Assembly: GCF_014905175.1 (NCBI RefSeq)
Contig: NC_057791.1
Span: 7,760,492 to 7,824,491 of the forward strand
Direction of reading: 5' to 3'
Length of the DNA stretch: 64,000 nucleotides
Origin: Aphidius gifuensis
Lineage: Eukaryota > Arthropoda > Insecta > Hymenoptera > Braconidae
Made by a program: the position numbers and the translations under genes. A model generated the notes under the pieces. It saw only the letters and a list, made by a program, of their open reading frames with translations. It made no database searches and was not told the origin of the DNA. This document shows positions 54,362 to 64,000 of the stretch, one piece after another; the first letter of the stretch is position 1, and each line of letters opens with the position of its first letter.

Positions 54362-57300
54362 ATGTCTGAATTTGATCAATTCGAATTCGATCGTAGAATC
54401 ATTTTAAATTCTGGTTCATTGCTGAGAGATGAAGAAATGGACTTTTTCGCCAATTTATTGCATGAAAAATTAAATTATGAGTTTATACGCTGTTGGGAGC
54501 TCCAACATGCTGATCTCGCAGTCCAAATACCGGCTAATAGTAAACATATTCAAATTTTACATACAGCAGCTGAAGATATTTCTCATCCGAATGCATATAA
54601 AATGATTGGTGGTCATTGGATATGCAGTTATTATGATGGCGATTTAATTCATATTTATGATTCCTTAAACAATTCAAATCTAGATAATCAAATTATAAAA
54701 AAGTTGCGGATGTTATATGGCAATGCATTTGATGAAGAAACTGTAGAATTTCACAGAGTACAGAAGCAAACTAACAGTTATGATTGTGGAGTATATGCTA
54801 TTGCAAATGCAGTAACTCTTGCATTAGGCGGAAACCCCGAAATGACTACATATAGGCCATATAAAGTTCAAGACATGCGTGCCCATTTATTATCAATGTT
54901 TGAACTTCGCGATATCTTACCTTTTCCTCGATCAAATATTCATAGTTCAACTAATAATAGGCTGAGAGATGACGAGAATACTTTTGAGAAAAAAAATATC
55001 AAAGTACCTACTTTTCTGCCAAATATTCAAACTCCTAAAAGAAAATGCCCAACTAATGGTGACGTTTTGTTAAATACTAAAGGATATGATTGTGGCCAAA
55101 AGCGCATTTGTAAACGAAAGGTTATACAGATTTCAAGTATTTCAGAAGAATCTAAAAATAGAATTGGAGGGAATCAAAGATTAAATGGAGACGACATGCT
55201 GTTCTTCGGAAAGTTGCTATCTGGTTGTTCTGATTATGTACCGCAAGATACTTTATATATCCAAAACTTAGATAAAATTCAAGCCATTCCAAAAACTAAA
55301 AAACATATACAAATCCTCCATAGCAGAGGCGCTTCTGGCCCAATGACTGATCACTGGGTTTGCAGTTATTACGATGGTAAAAATATTCATATTTATGATT
55401 CATTAAACATTCATATTCTCCATAATGATTATCAAATGTATTTACAACGTTTATTTCCATTTTATTCAGTTGAACAGAACAATGTGCGGTTTCCAAGAGT
55501 TCATCAACAACAAAATGCTGATGATTGTGGTGTGCTGGCTATTGCATTTGGAGTTTCTTTATTATTTCGTCATAAACCTGAAACTATTGAATACGAGTAT
55601 GACAATTTGAGAAAGCATTTGCTCAATATGTTTGAAACCCAGATAATAACTCCTTTTCCGATGACTAAGCATAGCGATCCACCACTTCCACTACCACTGG
55701 AAGAGATAGTAAAAAAAGAACATAAAGCATATTTGGAACGAACACGCTTAGACAACAATGCTCAAACAGCGACCATTCAAAGTAAAAAAAAAAACGTATC
55801 GAAACAGCCTCAAATCTTGAAAAGTGAGCTACCAAAAGACGATAATACATATGTTCCGTTTAAATCTTCAATAGAAATATATATTCAAAATCTTACATAT
55901 GAAATTCTAGTTGAGTCTATCGACAAGCTTACAAACGAAACAGAAGCCAGGCTCAGAGTTGAAAAAATGGTCAAGTGGTGTATGCAAGCAAGGAAAAATT
56001 ATTATTCTGTCCAATTTAAAACTCTTCAAAGAATGATAAAAATGGCAGATTCACGTTTAAAAAATATGATTGATGATTCTGACATTGAGAATTTATGTGG
56101 AGACTCAGAGCATACCTCATCTTCTGAACCATATTTTTATGATCGATCATACAATTTTAATTATGAATCAGAAAAACCAAAACAAGTAAATGCTATATCA
56201 GTAAAAAGAAGGCATGAAGACGACGAACACAATGAAATGATAATGGAAATCAAAAAGCAAAAAAAGTTTTCAGAGACTTTTGTTATAAATCCACAAGGTC
56301 AAGCAGTCAATATATTACCAATTGACACAAATAAAAAGGGTGTAAAATTTTGGAGCTGTGATTCTATTTGCACAGTATTGAAAGACCAAAAACTTTTTAA
56401 TCTCTATAAAAATTTTCTCCAAATTTTAGTAACTCAGACGTTGTCAAGTTGTCCAAAATTTCTACAACAATGTTTTATTACGCATTCAGAAGATAAGTTA
56501 GGTCATTCATTTAGCTGTTATAGCAGTGAATATCCATGTAAATCAATCAGCTTCTCGCTGCATCTTTTATCACCTCATTTCTCATCAATAAGGTCAATGT
56601 TACGATGTTTATACAGATTAAATGAATATTATAAAAAATTACTGAAATTGAGCCATGATTTAGATATGTCAAATATAAAATCATTATTAGAAGTTGAAAA
56701 CGAAATGAAAAAACAAAATGTAGAATTTAACACAAGTCATGAGATGGATTGTTTGAATGAAGATTCGATTATTGCAGAGAATAGTGCAGCGTTCAAAATT
56801 TACACAAAAAAAATGATGGATTTACCTAGAAATCATTGTAGATCTTGCCAACGATTACTTTTTGAACGTTCCTTAAATAATATCAATAATTTTTATTTGC
56901 CAATTGTAAATCCATACTGGGATCAGATGGAAGAATTCTTCATCAATCATCCTGATGAAAAAGATAGCGATTATATTTGTGATAATTGTCTAAAATATTT
57001 CCGAAAATCAGATATTCCTCCAACATGTATACTGAACAATTTACAGGACGGTAATGTTCCCGAAGAAATTAGAGAGTTATCAAACTATGAAGTAATGTTG
57101 ATTCAACAAGCAAAAGCTTTTCAAGTAGTTCAAAGAGCTGGGACTGTACAAAAAAAAGATATGCCACATTCTTCAAGATATCAAATATCTAAGGGACAGT
57201 GTTTTCATTTACCTCTACCACTTTCAGAAACTTTGGGAAAACTAGCTTCAAAATTCGACCCAATCAATACAAACCATGAGCTATATATACTAGTACGAAG

Positions 57301-57742
57301 TATTCCTACAAAAGCTAAAATTGTTTGGCAAAATTTAGTAAATTTAGAGAAAGTATTCAAAGCTTTACAATGGTTACGTTTAAACAATCTATTATATAAA
57401 GACATTGTATTGCCAGAATCTGCTGAAGAGTTAATTCAATATTTAGAAAAAAAGGATGTTGAATATTTTGTTGAAACGAATGTCTCAGAAAACTTCAAAA
57501 ATAATGAAGAAGCATTAGAAAACAATACTAGTTCTGAAAAAAATAATATCGAAAATCCAGCTGAAGCTAATGCTCTCATTCAAAGTTCTAAAAGTAGAGA
57601 AACTACATCAACTGCCAGTGATGTTTTACAAAGCTTTAGCCAACATGTAGCTGAGCAAAATTCTCAATCTCTTGACAGTGTAGAAACTACATTAACTGTC
57701 AGTGATATTTTACATAGTTCTAGTCAACGTGTACCTAAATAA
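54362..57742 (+). CDS. Helitron N-terminal polyprotein: two Ulp1/SENP-like cysteine proteases, zinc region, DUF6570-like domain
   Basis: Uninterrupted 1,126-codon frame from an ATG after AAAA. Protease 1 spans about residues 20-190, with His85 (GGHWICSYYDG), Asp100 (HIYDSL), Gln near 134-136 and Cys142 (SYDCGVYAIA). Protease 2 spans about 275-435, with His331 (DHWVCSYYDG), Asp346 (HIYDSL), Gln near 382-384 and Cys389 (DDCGVLAIA). Both keep the full C48-type catalytic set; such enzymes cut SUMO- or ubiquitin-like tags. Residues about 824-885 hold CRSC...CDNC, a likely zinc site. About 885-1025 is the DUF6570-like Helitron domain (NVPEEIRELSNYEVMLIQQA, FHLPLPL, YILVRSIPTKAKIVW). The frame ends at a TAA (57740) where later repeat copies have CAA, so this is a premature stop. 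Confidence 0.85.
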   Translation: MSEFDQFEFDRRIILNSGSLLRDEEMDFFANLLHEKLNYEFIRCWELQHADLAVQIPANSKHIQILHTAAEDISHPNAYKMIGGHWICSYYDGDLIHIYDSLNNSNLDNQIIKKLRMLYGNAFDEETVEFHRVQKQTNSYDCGVYAIANAVTLALGGNPEMTTYRPYKVQDMRAHLLSMFELRDILPFPRSNIHSSTNNRLRDDENTFEKKNIKVPTFLPNIQTPKRKCPTNGDVLLNTKGYDCGQKRICKRKVIQISSISEESKNRIGGNQRLNGDDMLFFGKLLSGCSDYVPQDTLYIQNLDKIQAIPKTKKHIQILHSRGASGPMTDHWVCSYYDGKNIHIYDSLNIHILHNDYQMYLQRLFPFYSVEQNNVRFPRVHQQQNADDCGVLAIAFGVSLLFRHKPETIEYEYDNLRKHLLNMFETQIITPFPMTKHSDPPLPLPLEEIVKKEHKAYLERTRLDNNAQTATIQSKKKNVSKQPQILKSELPKDDNTYVPFKSSIEIYIQNLTYEILVESIDKLTNETEARLRVEKMVKWCMQARKNYYSVQFKTLQRMIKMADSRLKNMIDDSDIENLCGDSEHTSSSEPYFYDRSYNFNYESEKPKQVNAISVKRRHEDDEHNEMIMEIKKQKKFSETFVINPQGQAVNILPIDTNKKGVKFWSCDSICTVLKDQKLFNLYKNFLQILVTQTLSSCPKFLQQCFITHSEDKLGHSFSCYSSEYPCKSISFSLHLLSPHFSSIRSMLRCLYRLNEYYKKLLKLSHDLDMSNIKSLLEVENEMKKQNVEFNTSHEMDCLNEDSIIAENSAAFKIYTKKMMDLPRNHCRSCQRLLFERSLNNINNFYLPIVNPYWDQMEEFFINHPDEKDSDYICDNCLKYFRKSDIPPTCILNNLQDGNVPEEIRELSNYEVMLIQQAKAFQVVQRAGTVQKKDMPHSSRYQISKGQCFHLPLPLSETLGKLASKFDPINTNHELYILVRSIPTKAKIVWQNLVNLEKVFKALQWLRLNNLLYKDIVLPESAEELIQYLEKKDVEYFVETNVSENFKNNEEALENNTSSEKNNIENPAEANALIQSSKSRETTSTASDVLQSFSQHVAEQNSQSLDSVETTLTVSDILHSSSQRVPK

Positions 57743-58335
57743 AATTCCCAGTCCTCTACATGTTCTACATGTTCTACATGTTCTAAAAGTTCTAAAAGTT
57801 CTAAAAGCTCTAAAAGTGGAAAAACAGCATCAACTGCCAGTGATGTTTTACAAAGCTCTAGCCAACATGTAGAAAAAAAGGATGTTGAATATTTTGTTGA
57901 AACGAATGTCTCAGAAAACTTCAAAAATAATGAAGAAGCATTAGAAAACAATACTAGTTCTGAAAAAAATAATATCGAAAATCCAGCTGAAGCTAATGCT
58001 CCCATTCAAAGTTCTGAAAGTAGAGAAACTACATTAACTGCCAGTGATGTTTTACAAAGCTCTAGCCAACATGTAGCTGAGCAAAATTCTCAATCTCTTG
58101 ACAGTGTAGAAACTACATTAACTGTCAGTGATATTTTACATAGTTCTAGTCAACGTGTACCTAAACAAAATTCTCAATCTCTTGACAGTGTAGAAACTAC
58201 ATTAACTGTCAGTGATATTTTACATAGTTCTAGTCAACGTGTACCTAAACAAAATTCTCAATCTCTTGACAGTGTAGAAACTACACTAACAGTCAGTGAT
58301 ATTTTACATAGTCAACGTGTACCTAAACAAAATTC
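57446..58335 (+). repeat. In-frame repetitive linker of the Helitron protein
   Basis: Two levels of repetition. A block of about 296 bp (57446-57741) recurs at 57872-58167, exactly 426 nt later and about 98% identical by eye. Within it an 84-bp unit encoding NSQSLDSVETTLTVSDILHS repeats, starting at about 57655, 58082, 58166 and 58250, with a 78-bp variant last. Short TCTACATGT and TCTAAAAGT runs flank the block. Ser/Thr/Val-rich, probably disordered. Periods are multiples of three, so the frame was preserved. Confidence 0.85.
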
Positions 58336-58810
58336 CCAGTCTTCTACATGTTCTACATATTCTAAAAGTTCTAAAAGTTCTAAAAGTGGAAAAACAGCAT
58401 CAACTGCCAGTGATGTTTCACAGGATTGTAGTCTAGATAAACAAGGTGCTTTTCAGTGTTCTAAAAGTGCTTATATTAATGACAGCAAAACAAAATCTGA
58501 ACAAGATGAAATAATACACTCTAATCATAGTTTATCAAAAAACTTAGAAAATGATAATGATGAACTCCTACTCTTAGCGAACGCCTGTGATTGTGGTCAG
58601 AATGATAAAACTGCTATAAAAACTCAACATAGTTCCAATGATGACGAAACTGATTATGAAAGCCTACGTGCACTTATTTCTGGTAAGAAAATTGAAAAAA
58701 TTATCACCGAGTATGCAAATAAAAATTTTAAACCAGATCTGAATGCAGAGGATAAAAATGAAACAGAGAATTTGAAGAAACGAGCTATGCTTACTCAAAT
58801 AGATCATTGA

Positions 58811-60254
58811 GAATTAAACTACGAACAATATACAATATATCCTTTGTACGATAAACGAATAAATCAAACAGCTACAGACATTTATCAAATGTTGAAAATT
58901 CAAGACGATTCATTGGATTCACGAGTAAAAACTTTAGATTTGCAGTGCTTTCCAAACCTATATCCTCGAGGGATAAATGGACAGTGCCAAGACCGAGCTA
59001 AGCAGGTTCGCGATCATGATTTTATAAAGCAAAAACTCTGTTCCCTTAAGCCACGATTCAGACTAGACCAGCAATATATATTTTATTTATTACAAAATGA
59101 TAGTATTCGAAAATTAAAGTCAGGAATTTATCACATGTTAAATGTTACAAATCCACGTGACAGTTATACTGTAAAAAATTATTTAAACAAATTAAGTGAG
59201 GGTCTGTTAGAAAGTGAATTGAGCTCTATATTCGAGCGTCTCCCAAACACAGAACAATTTTGGAAAAAGCCAAGAAATAATCTTAGGTGTATGATAAGAG
59301 AATATGGTCCAGCTACATGGTTTCTTACTCTAAGTCCAGCAGAGTATTTATGTCATGATTTGATTCGTGTTCGTGCTGCCCATTCTTAGACAAGATGTTA
59401 CCGGGTCAAGTAATTGCTGCAGATCCTGTGTCAGTTTCTCGCTACATGGATCAAAAATTTCATGCCATGTTAGATTTCCTTAACTCAGAAAATGTGGAAA
59501 AATTAATCATTATTTTTGGCGACGGGAATATCAAGGCCGTGGTATTCAACATTTCCATATACTATTATGGGTTGATAATGCGCCTATGATAGGTGCAAAC
59601 GAAATTGAAGAAATAGTTGAGTTTATCCAAAAATATGTGACTTGCAAAATACCAAATAAAAATTTGGCACCATTATTGCATCGTAGGGTAACGACTCATC
59701 AAAATCATCATCATAATGGTTATTGTATGAGGTCATCAAAAAATAAATACGGAAAAACGATTAAACGCTGTCGATTTGGATTTCCTAGACCTGTTACCGA
59801 GACATTTGTCTTACGTGATCCAGCAATCGCAATCGCAAATCACAGACATTCACGGTCTAAGAATAAACTATATGATCTCCTTAGAACCGAAGATGAAATG
59901 AATATTAATGATTATAATCCTGTTATTCTTTCAGTTTGGGAAGGGAATGTGGATATTCAATATGTAGGTGAAACTTCCTCAGCCCTAACAGGGTATGTTA
60001 CAAAATATATAACGAAACATGAGCGATCAAAAACTCAAGCGATGGTCAATGATATTAACTCCACAGCACCATTGCTCACCAGATTATGGAATTTTGCTTT
60101 TCAAAGTTTAAATAATAGAGAAATTGGAGCTCTTGAAGCAGCAGATACATTATTAGGAACTTCTTTGAGTGGAACTGATAGTAATACAACAATAAAATGG
60201 TTGAATGTGAGACAAATTAGAGGGCGTAAAGTAAAACCATTTGAGGAAATTTAA
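58811..60254 (+). pseudogene. Helitron_like_N and HUH Rep endonuclease region, frameshifted
   Basis: 58844-59389 reads CFPNLYPRGINGQ and then FWKKPRNNLRCMIREYGPAT with WFLTLSPAEY, the Helitron_like_N signature. After two small shifts (near 59390 and 59500) come FWRREYQGRGIQHFHILLWV, whose HFH (59550-59558) is the metal-binding HUH motif, and GYVTKYITKHE (59991-60023), whose two Tyr are the nicking residues that attach to DNA. These residues are intact, but the shifts and the TAA at 60252 prevent a continuous product. Rep starts rolling-circle transposition. Confidence 0.85.
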
Positions 60255-60257
60255 ACA

Positions 60258-62165
60258 TTGGATGAAGATTCAACCGATATTTTTGCCCCGTCTTTAATTG
60301 ATGACCATTATCCTTCACGTCCTGTTGTTTTGGAAAATCTTTGTCTATATGAGTTTTGCAAAGAGTGGGACGTTGTTAGATCTGAGCCTGTGTCTGATAA
60401 AGTCGAGTATTATACACTCAAAATAAATGATCAAGGGAACCCTATATTATGGGTCAAAAAACGATCTCGAGGCTATTTAATCCATCATTGGATATACAAT
60501 ATAAAAACCCACCCTGAAGACATTTACCTTTCATTACTATTTTTATTTAAACCTTGGAGAAACACTGATGAATTGAAAGATGGTTTTGAGACATTCGCTG
60601 ATTCATTTAATGCTAAAAAAGATGAACTTCAAGAAGCGTGTAATTATTACAAGCGTCTAGATGATTATCAAGAAGGATTAGATCATATGCAAAAACTAAT
60701 TGAAGAAAAAGAAAATGAAATTATCGGAAATAAACCTGAGGATCAACTAGAAGATCCAATAAATGATGGTATTACGGAAAAAGCTGCTGGTGAAGCGATG
60801 AAAGATTTTAAAGATATTGGTAATGCAGATGCAGAAGAAGAAGTTGATTTAGATGAACTGATCAGCAAGTTGAATGCTGATCAGCTAAGAGTCTTCCAGA
60901 AAGTGACTGATGTTTTTACGGATGATAAAGATGAACCTTTAAAAATTTATATTAGTGGAGAAGGTGGAACAGGTTAAAGCTTTCTAATCTACGTTATTAA
61001 AACTTGGATTCGAAAAACATTAAATCGTCAAATTGCAATTGCCGCTCCTACAGGCCTTGCTGCATTTGGTATTAACGGTATGACGTTGCATAGAATTTTT
61101 TCACTGCCGGTTCAGCATGGAGGTACACCGAAGTACATGGCTTTATCTGACGGTGCTCTTAAGGTATTACGTGAACAGTGAAGAGACATTGCACTAGTGA
61201 TTGTTGACGAAATTTCAATGGTTTCTAATGTTACGTTAATGTATGTAAATCGCAGATTGAATGAAATTTTTAATACTTCTGATGAATTAAATGGATGGTT
61301 CGGTAAAAAACATATCCTATTTTTTGGAGATCTAATGCAACTTATGCCAGTTGCTCAAGACGCAGTTTACATGGATTTATCATCTGATGATATGAAAAAA
61401 TGTCTTGAATCTATGGGACTTTTTTATATTTGGAAACAATTGGTTGAATATGATGAACTTACTATAAATATGCGTCAGCGAAATGATGATGCCTATGGGA
61501 AACTTTTGTCTCGATTGAGAGTTGGATCTATAACGAAAGAAGATGTTCAGCTGTTAAGCACTCGGAATATAAATTTAGATATATTCCCTGTTGGTGACAG
61601 ACTCGATGAACTGTGTAATTATATACAAAAATTGCCTTCATCTGCTGTATGCTTGTTACCAACTAATGAAATGTGTGATGCAATAAATTCTGCTATGTTA
61701 GACAAAATTAAAACACAAGAAGTATATAATCTCTGTGCAAATGATACCATCGATTGTAAGCCTATTTATCGAAAAAATGCAGAAAAAGACTTAGCTAACA
61801 ATGAATATGATGCTAGTCAATCAGCTGGTTTAGCAAAAAATATAACAATTAAAATCGGTGCAAAAATCATGATTAGGCGAAATATTGACTACACATTAGG
61901 CATGGTCAATGGTGCACTTGGTACAGTTGTATCTGTTTCGAAGAGTATGGATGGTAAAAACTTGCAATCAATCGTCGTTAAATTAACTAAAGGAGGCCAT
62001 GATTGTATAGTTGAAAGAATAGATGTGAAATTCCAGTTGTCTGATGGAGTGTTCGTAATACGTTCACAATTTCCTATTTGTGTTAGTTACGCAATGACAA
62101 TACATAAATCTCAGGGAGTTAGTTTAGAGTCCGCCATTGTTGTGGGTACAAAGCTCACTAAATAA
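60258..62165 (+). pseudogene. PIF1-like helicase domain of the Helitron, Walker A lysine replaced by a stop
   Basis: An acidic linker leads to the helicase: DQLRVFQKVTDVF, then Walker A ISGEGGTG followed by TAA (60975) where Lys is required, then SFL. The motif after it reads APTGLAAF. A TGA at 61179 precedes Walker B (IVDEISMVS, 61200). Later motifs are present: FFGDLMQLMPV, NMRQRNDD, ASGVNGALGTV-like YTLGMVNGALGTVV, and SYAMTIHKSQGVSLESAI. The frame ends at 62165 a few residues later; the usual YVALSRV block is absent. It would have unwound DNA 5'-3' behind Rep. Confidence 0.88.
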
Positions 62166-62175
62166 ATTTTAAGGA

Positions 62176-63424
62176 ACGATTCACGATCTGGACGTATGAT
62201 ATGTTGTTATTTTTTATTTGTGAACGATTAAAAGACTTTACAAAAAGATATGATATCATACAAAAAACAAAAATAAATTTTTGTACAAAAAGGAGAGTCA
62301 AGTATTCGAAATTAATTTTTATATTTTGTTTCTTTAAACATACAAAAAAAGAGGATATCAAAAAAGTCAAGTACAAAAGTACTTATTTCTTTACAAATCA
62401 TTGATCCATATGAATAGTCTTAACTTTTGACAAAATTTTATACTTGACCCCGCCCGGTTCTTCCCAAATAAAATTGCAAGTCTTTCACACAAATGTAGGC
62501 TCAATAAAAAGTGAAAGATAGAAGTAATTTAACTGTATCAAATTAATTAATACGCATATGAAAAATATGTATATAATACTGAACTATCATACTTAGCCAA
62601 CTACTGGTGATAATATTTCTCCACGTATACTTTGATTTTCTCCATGATTAATCTAAATCTCTCGCAAATTGAACCATACGGAGAAATGTGTAAAAAAAAA
62701 TTTCTCCAATTGTTCGTGGACAGCCAAAAAATGACGTCAGTAAAATAGTTTAAAACGTCAAATGTAGGGGCGCTCGTGATGTGTATGAAACTACAGATGC
62801 TAGACTTCTAAATTCAATGCAAAATCTTGCATCACTATTCACTAGATATGACCAAAATATATTCAGTAATATCAAGGTAAAGGCGTGTGGCCACTAGCGT
62901 AGTTTTTCGAACAAGTTCTATGCCATAGTCCATTTATTACCAAAAACATTAGATTATTCCCAGTTATCACTAATAAAAGTCAGTTTCTGGTAATAAATGG
63001 ACTATGGCATATTCAACTATGCTATGGCCCACCTATAATAGTAACTAGTGATATGAATTTTTGCTACAAGAACTTGCATGAATAATCTAGCTTGTGGACA
63101 CACCACCTTACAGGGTAAAATCCAGTAAAATCGTAGAGCAACAACATCATTAATGTTGTCGTCAATATATTATAAACAATTATAAAAGTGTGTAGGCTTG
63201 AAATTTTATTTGGGAAGAACCGGGCGGGGTCAAGTATAAAATTTTGTCAAAAGTTAAGACTATTCATATGGATCAATGATTTGTAAAGAAATAAGTACTT
63301 TTGTACTTGACTTTTTTGATATCCTCTTTTTTTGTATGTTTAAAAAAACAAAATATAAAAATTAATTTCGAATACTTGACTCTCCTTTTTGTACAAAAAT
63401 TTATTTTTGTTTTTTGTATGATAT
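62176..63424. mobile_element. Inverted-repeat element, family A, copy 3 (youngest)
   Basis: Left arm 62253-62480 and right arm 63200-63424 are nearly identical inverted copies (about 225 bp, few differences by eye), starting ATATCATACAAAAAAC. A 70-bp lead (GGACGTATGATATGTTGTTA) precedes the left arm only, as in copy 2. The interior has the CGGAGAAATGTGT fragment (62605-62720) seen in copy 2 and its own perfect hairpin at 62919-63011. It begins within about 15 bp of the end of the helicase frame and probably removed or displaced its 3' end. Confidence 0.85.
62919..63011. repeat. Perfect 23-bp inverted repeat
   Basis: TATGCCATAGTCCATTTATT plus ACC at 62919-62941, with its exact complement at 62989-63011, loop 47 bp. 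Weaker pairing continues outward (GTGTGGCCACTAG near 62885 with CTAGCTTGTGGACAC near 63090). Confidence 0.8.
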
Positions 63425-64000
63425 TTATATGTATATATCTTGTCACAATTTATTAAATTCTAAAAATAATTTTTTTCTATTTCTTAGAAAACGAAAGTGT
63501 AACCGACTCGGGGTTACACTGAGATTTTATAAAAAATCCTATTCAGATAATATATCGGAAATTCTCTTCGTGTGGGTTCTCCTCCAAACCCTACAACTTT
63601 TACTTTAATCATTTTTCAATTTGAGCTATATTTTTCAAGAAAATTATCCAATTAAAATGGGACAGTCTGTATATACATAAAATGAAAAGTATACATAAAA
63701 TAGTAATAGAAGTGTTCAGCTGACTAGTTGTTCAATAAATATTTATATAAAATTATATTCTGTGTTAAGTTTTTAAATTAGAATTTCATTTACATAGAAC
63801 CTAGATATTATAACTATTCGATAAATTTAAAAATTTCTATCATAATTGTTAATGACTGAATGAACATAATAGTTCACTCGAGAGGAGAGCGAAAAAGACA
63901 AGTAGTCAAAAATATATTAATGCAACGAGAGACCTTTCAATTACTATTTATTAGAATTACTAAAGAAGTTTCACTTCCCTGTGCGTACAATAACACACAT
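63425..64000. other. Non-coding DNA at the window edge, with one GC hairpin
   Basis: GTGTAACCGACTCGGGGTTACAC at about 63497-63519 is an eight-pair hairpin in otherwise AT-rich DNA. It might mark the 3' terminus of the Helitron beyond the inserted element, but a CTRR end at the usual distance is not evident. No gene seen. Confidence 0.4.

Larger units (their letters stand above)
54362..62165 (+). mobile_element. Large Helitron with N-terminal Ulp1-type proteases, inactivated
   Basis: One ancestral reading frame appears to have run the whole length: two Ulp1 domains, zinc region, DUF6570-like domain, repetitive linker, Helitron_like_N, HUH Rep and PIF1-like helicase. Frame 1 continues through stops at 57740 and 58808 to 59389. 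Shifts near 59390 and 59500 lead to a second frame that runs with stops at 60252, 60975 and 61179 to 62165. The helicase C-terminus is missing where an inverted-repeat element begins. I did not find Helitron termini. Confidence 0.85.

Noticed and set aside
57724..58005. Minus-strand frame opposite the Helitron linker
   Set aside because: Antisense shadow of the repetitive coding linker.

Overview
This is an AT-rich eukaryotic window, almost certainly from an arthropod and most likely an insect. Genes are split by short GT-AG introns of about 70-150 bp. A TATA box with an initiator precedes one small gene. Most of the DNA is transposon-derived. The mix of a TAA-tailed LINE, Polinton remnants, Helitrons and a Mutator-like transposase with a DEDDh exonuclease would fit a hymenopteran genome, but nothing here fixes the species.

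Layout. 0-6.7 kb: a (TTA)n tract that I read as the 3' tail of a well-preserved minus-strand non-LTR retrotransposon (ORF2 2251-5475, ORF1 5316-6275, 121-bp repeats at its 5' end). 6.7-8.1 kb: a decayed Polinton/Maverick fragment (integrase, chromodomain, virion-like protein). 8.4-10.3 kb: arrays of hairpin-forming repeats. 10.85-12.0 kb: an intact five-exon secreted chymotrypsin-like serine protease. 14.1-16.0 kb: a broken Mutator-like transposase followed by a DEDDh exonuclease. 16.5-20.5 kb: fragments of unknown genes. 21-28.5 kb: many short inverted-repeat elements, including a TTAA-flanked one, and a possible solo LTR. 28.5-29.6 kb: a non-autonomous Helitron. 31.6-33.5 kb: a 1.9-kb foldback element. 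34-34.5 kb: a small intact gene with a clear promoter and 5'UTR intron. 35.2-36.1 kb: a second Polinton fragment (PLA2-like and small virion-like proteins). 36.5-37.3 kb: a satellite. 39.5-40.1 kb: a 150-bp palindromic satellite. 41.5-45.6 kb: a 352-bp tandem repeat and fragments of AP-1 gamma-like and Noc3-like genes, the Noc3 fragment split by an inverted-repeat insertion. 46-48.3 kb: an inverted-repeat element carrying a tRNA-like stem and a second non-autonomous Helitron. 48.5-49.3 kb: more palindromic arrays. 49.5-50.3 kb: a second TTAA element. 51.1-52.7 kb: a 5'-truncated F-box/LRR gene. 54.4-62.2 kb: a large Helitron. 62.2-63.4 kb: a very young inverted-repeat element abutting the Helitron's truncated end.

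The most interesting object is the Helitron. One uninterrupted 1,126-codon ORF carries two tandem Ulp1/SENP-type cysteine protease domains, a CxxC...CxxC zinc region and the DUF6570-like domain of Helitron proteins. The same frame, with two stop codons, runs on into the Helitron_like_N region, and a shifted frame carries the HUH Rep and PIF1-like helicase. The Walker A lysine codon is now a stop, so the replicase is dead while the protease ORF is open. Two unrelated-looking 1.0-1.2 kb elements show canonical Helitron ends (A|TC...hairpin...CTAG|T), so Helitrons have mobilised DNA here. Helitron capture is one possible source of the exon fragments at 43-45 and 51-52 kb.

A second theme is DNA built to fold. 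At least five loci carry palindromic arrays sharing the core CCTTAGCTACTGCTTTTCC, and the foldback element carries 12 copies of a near-perfect palindrome.
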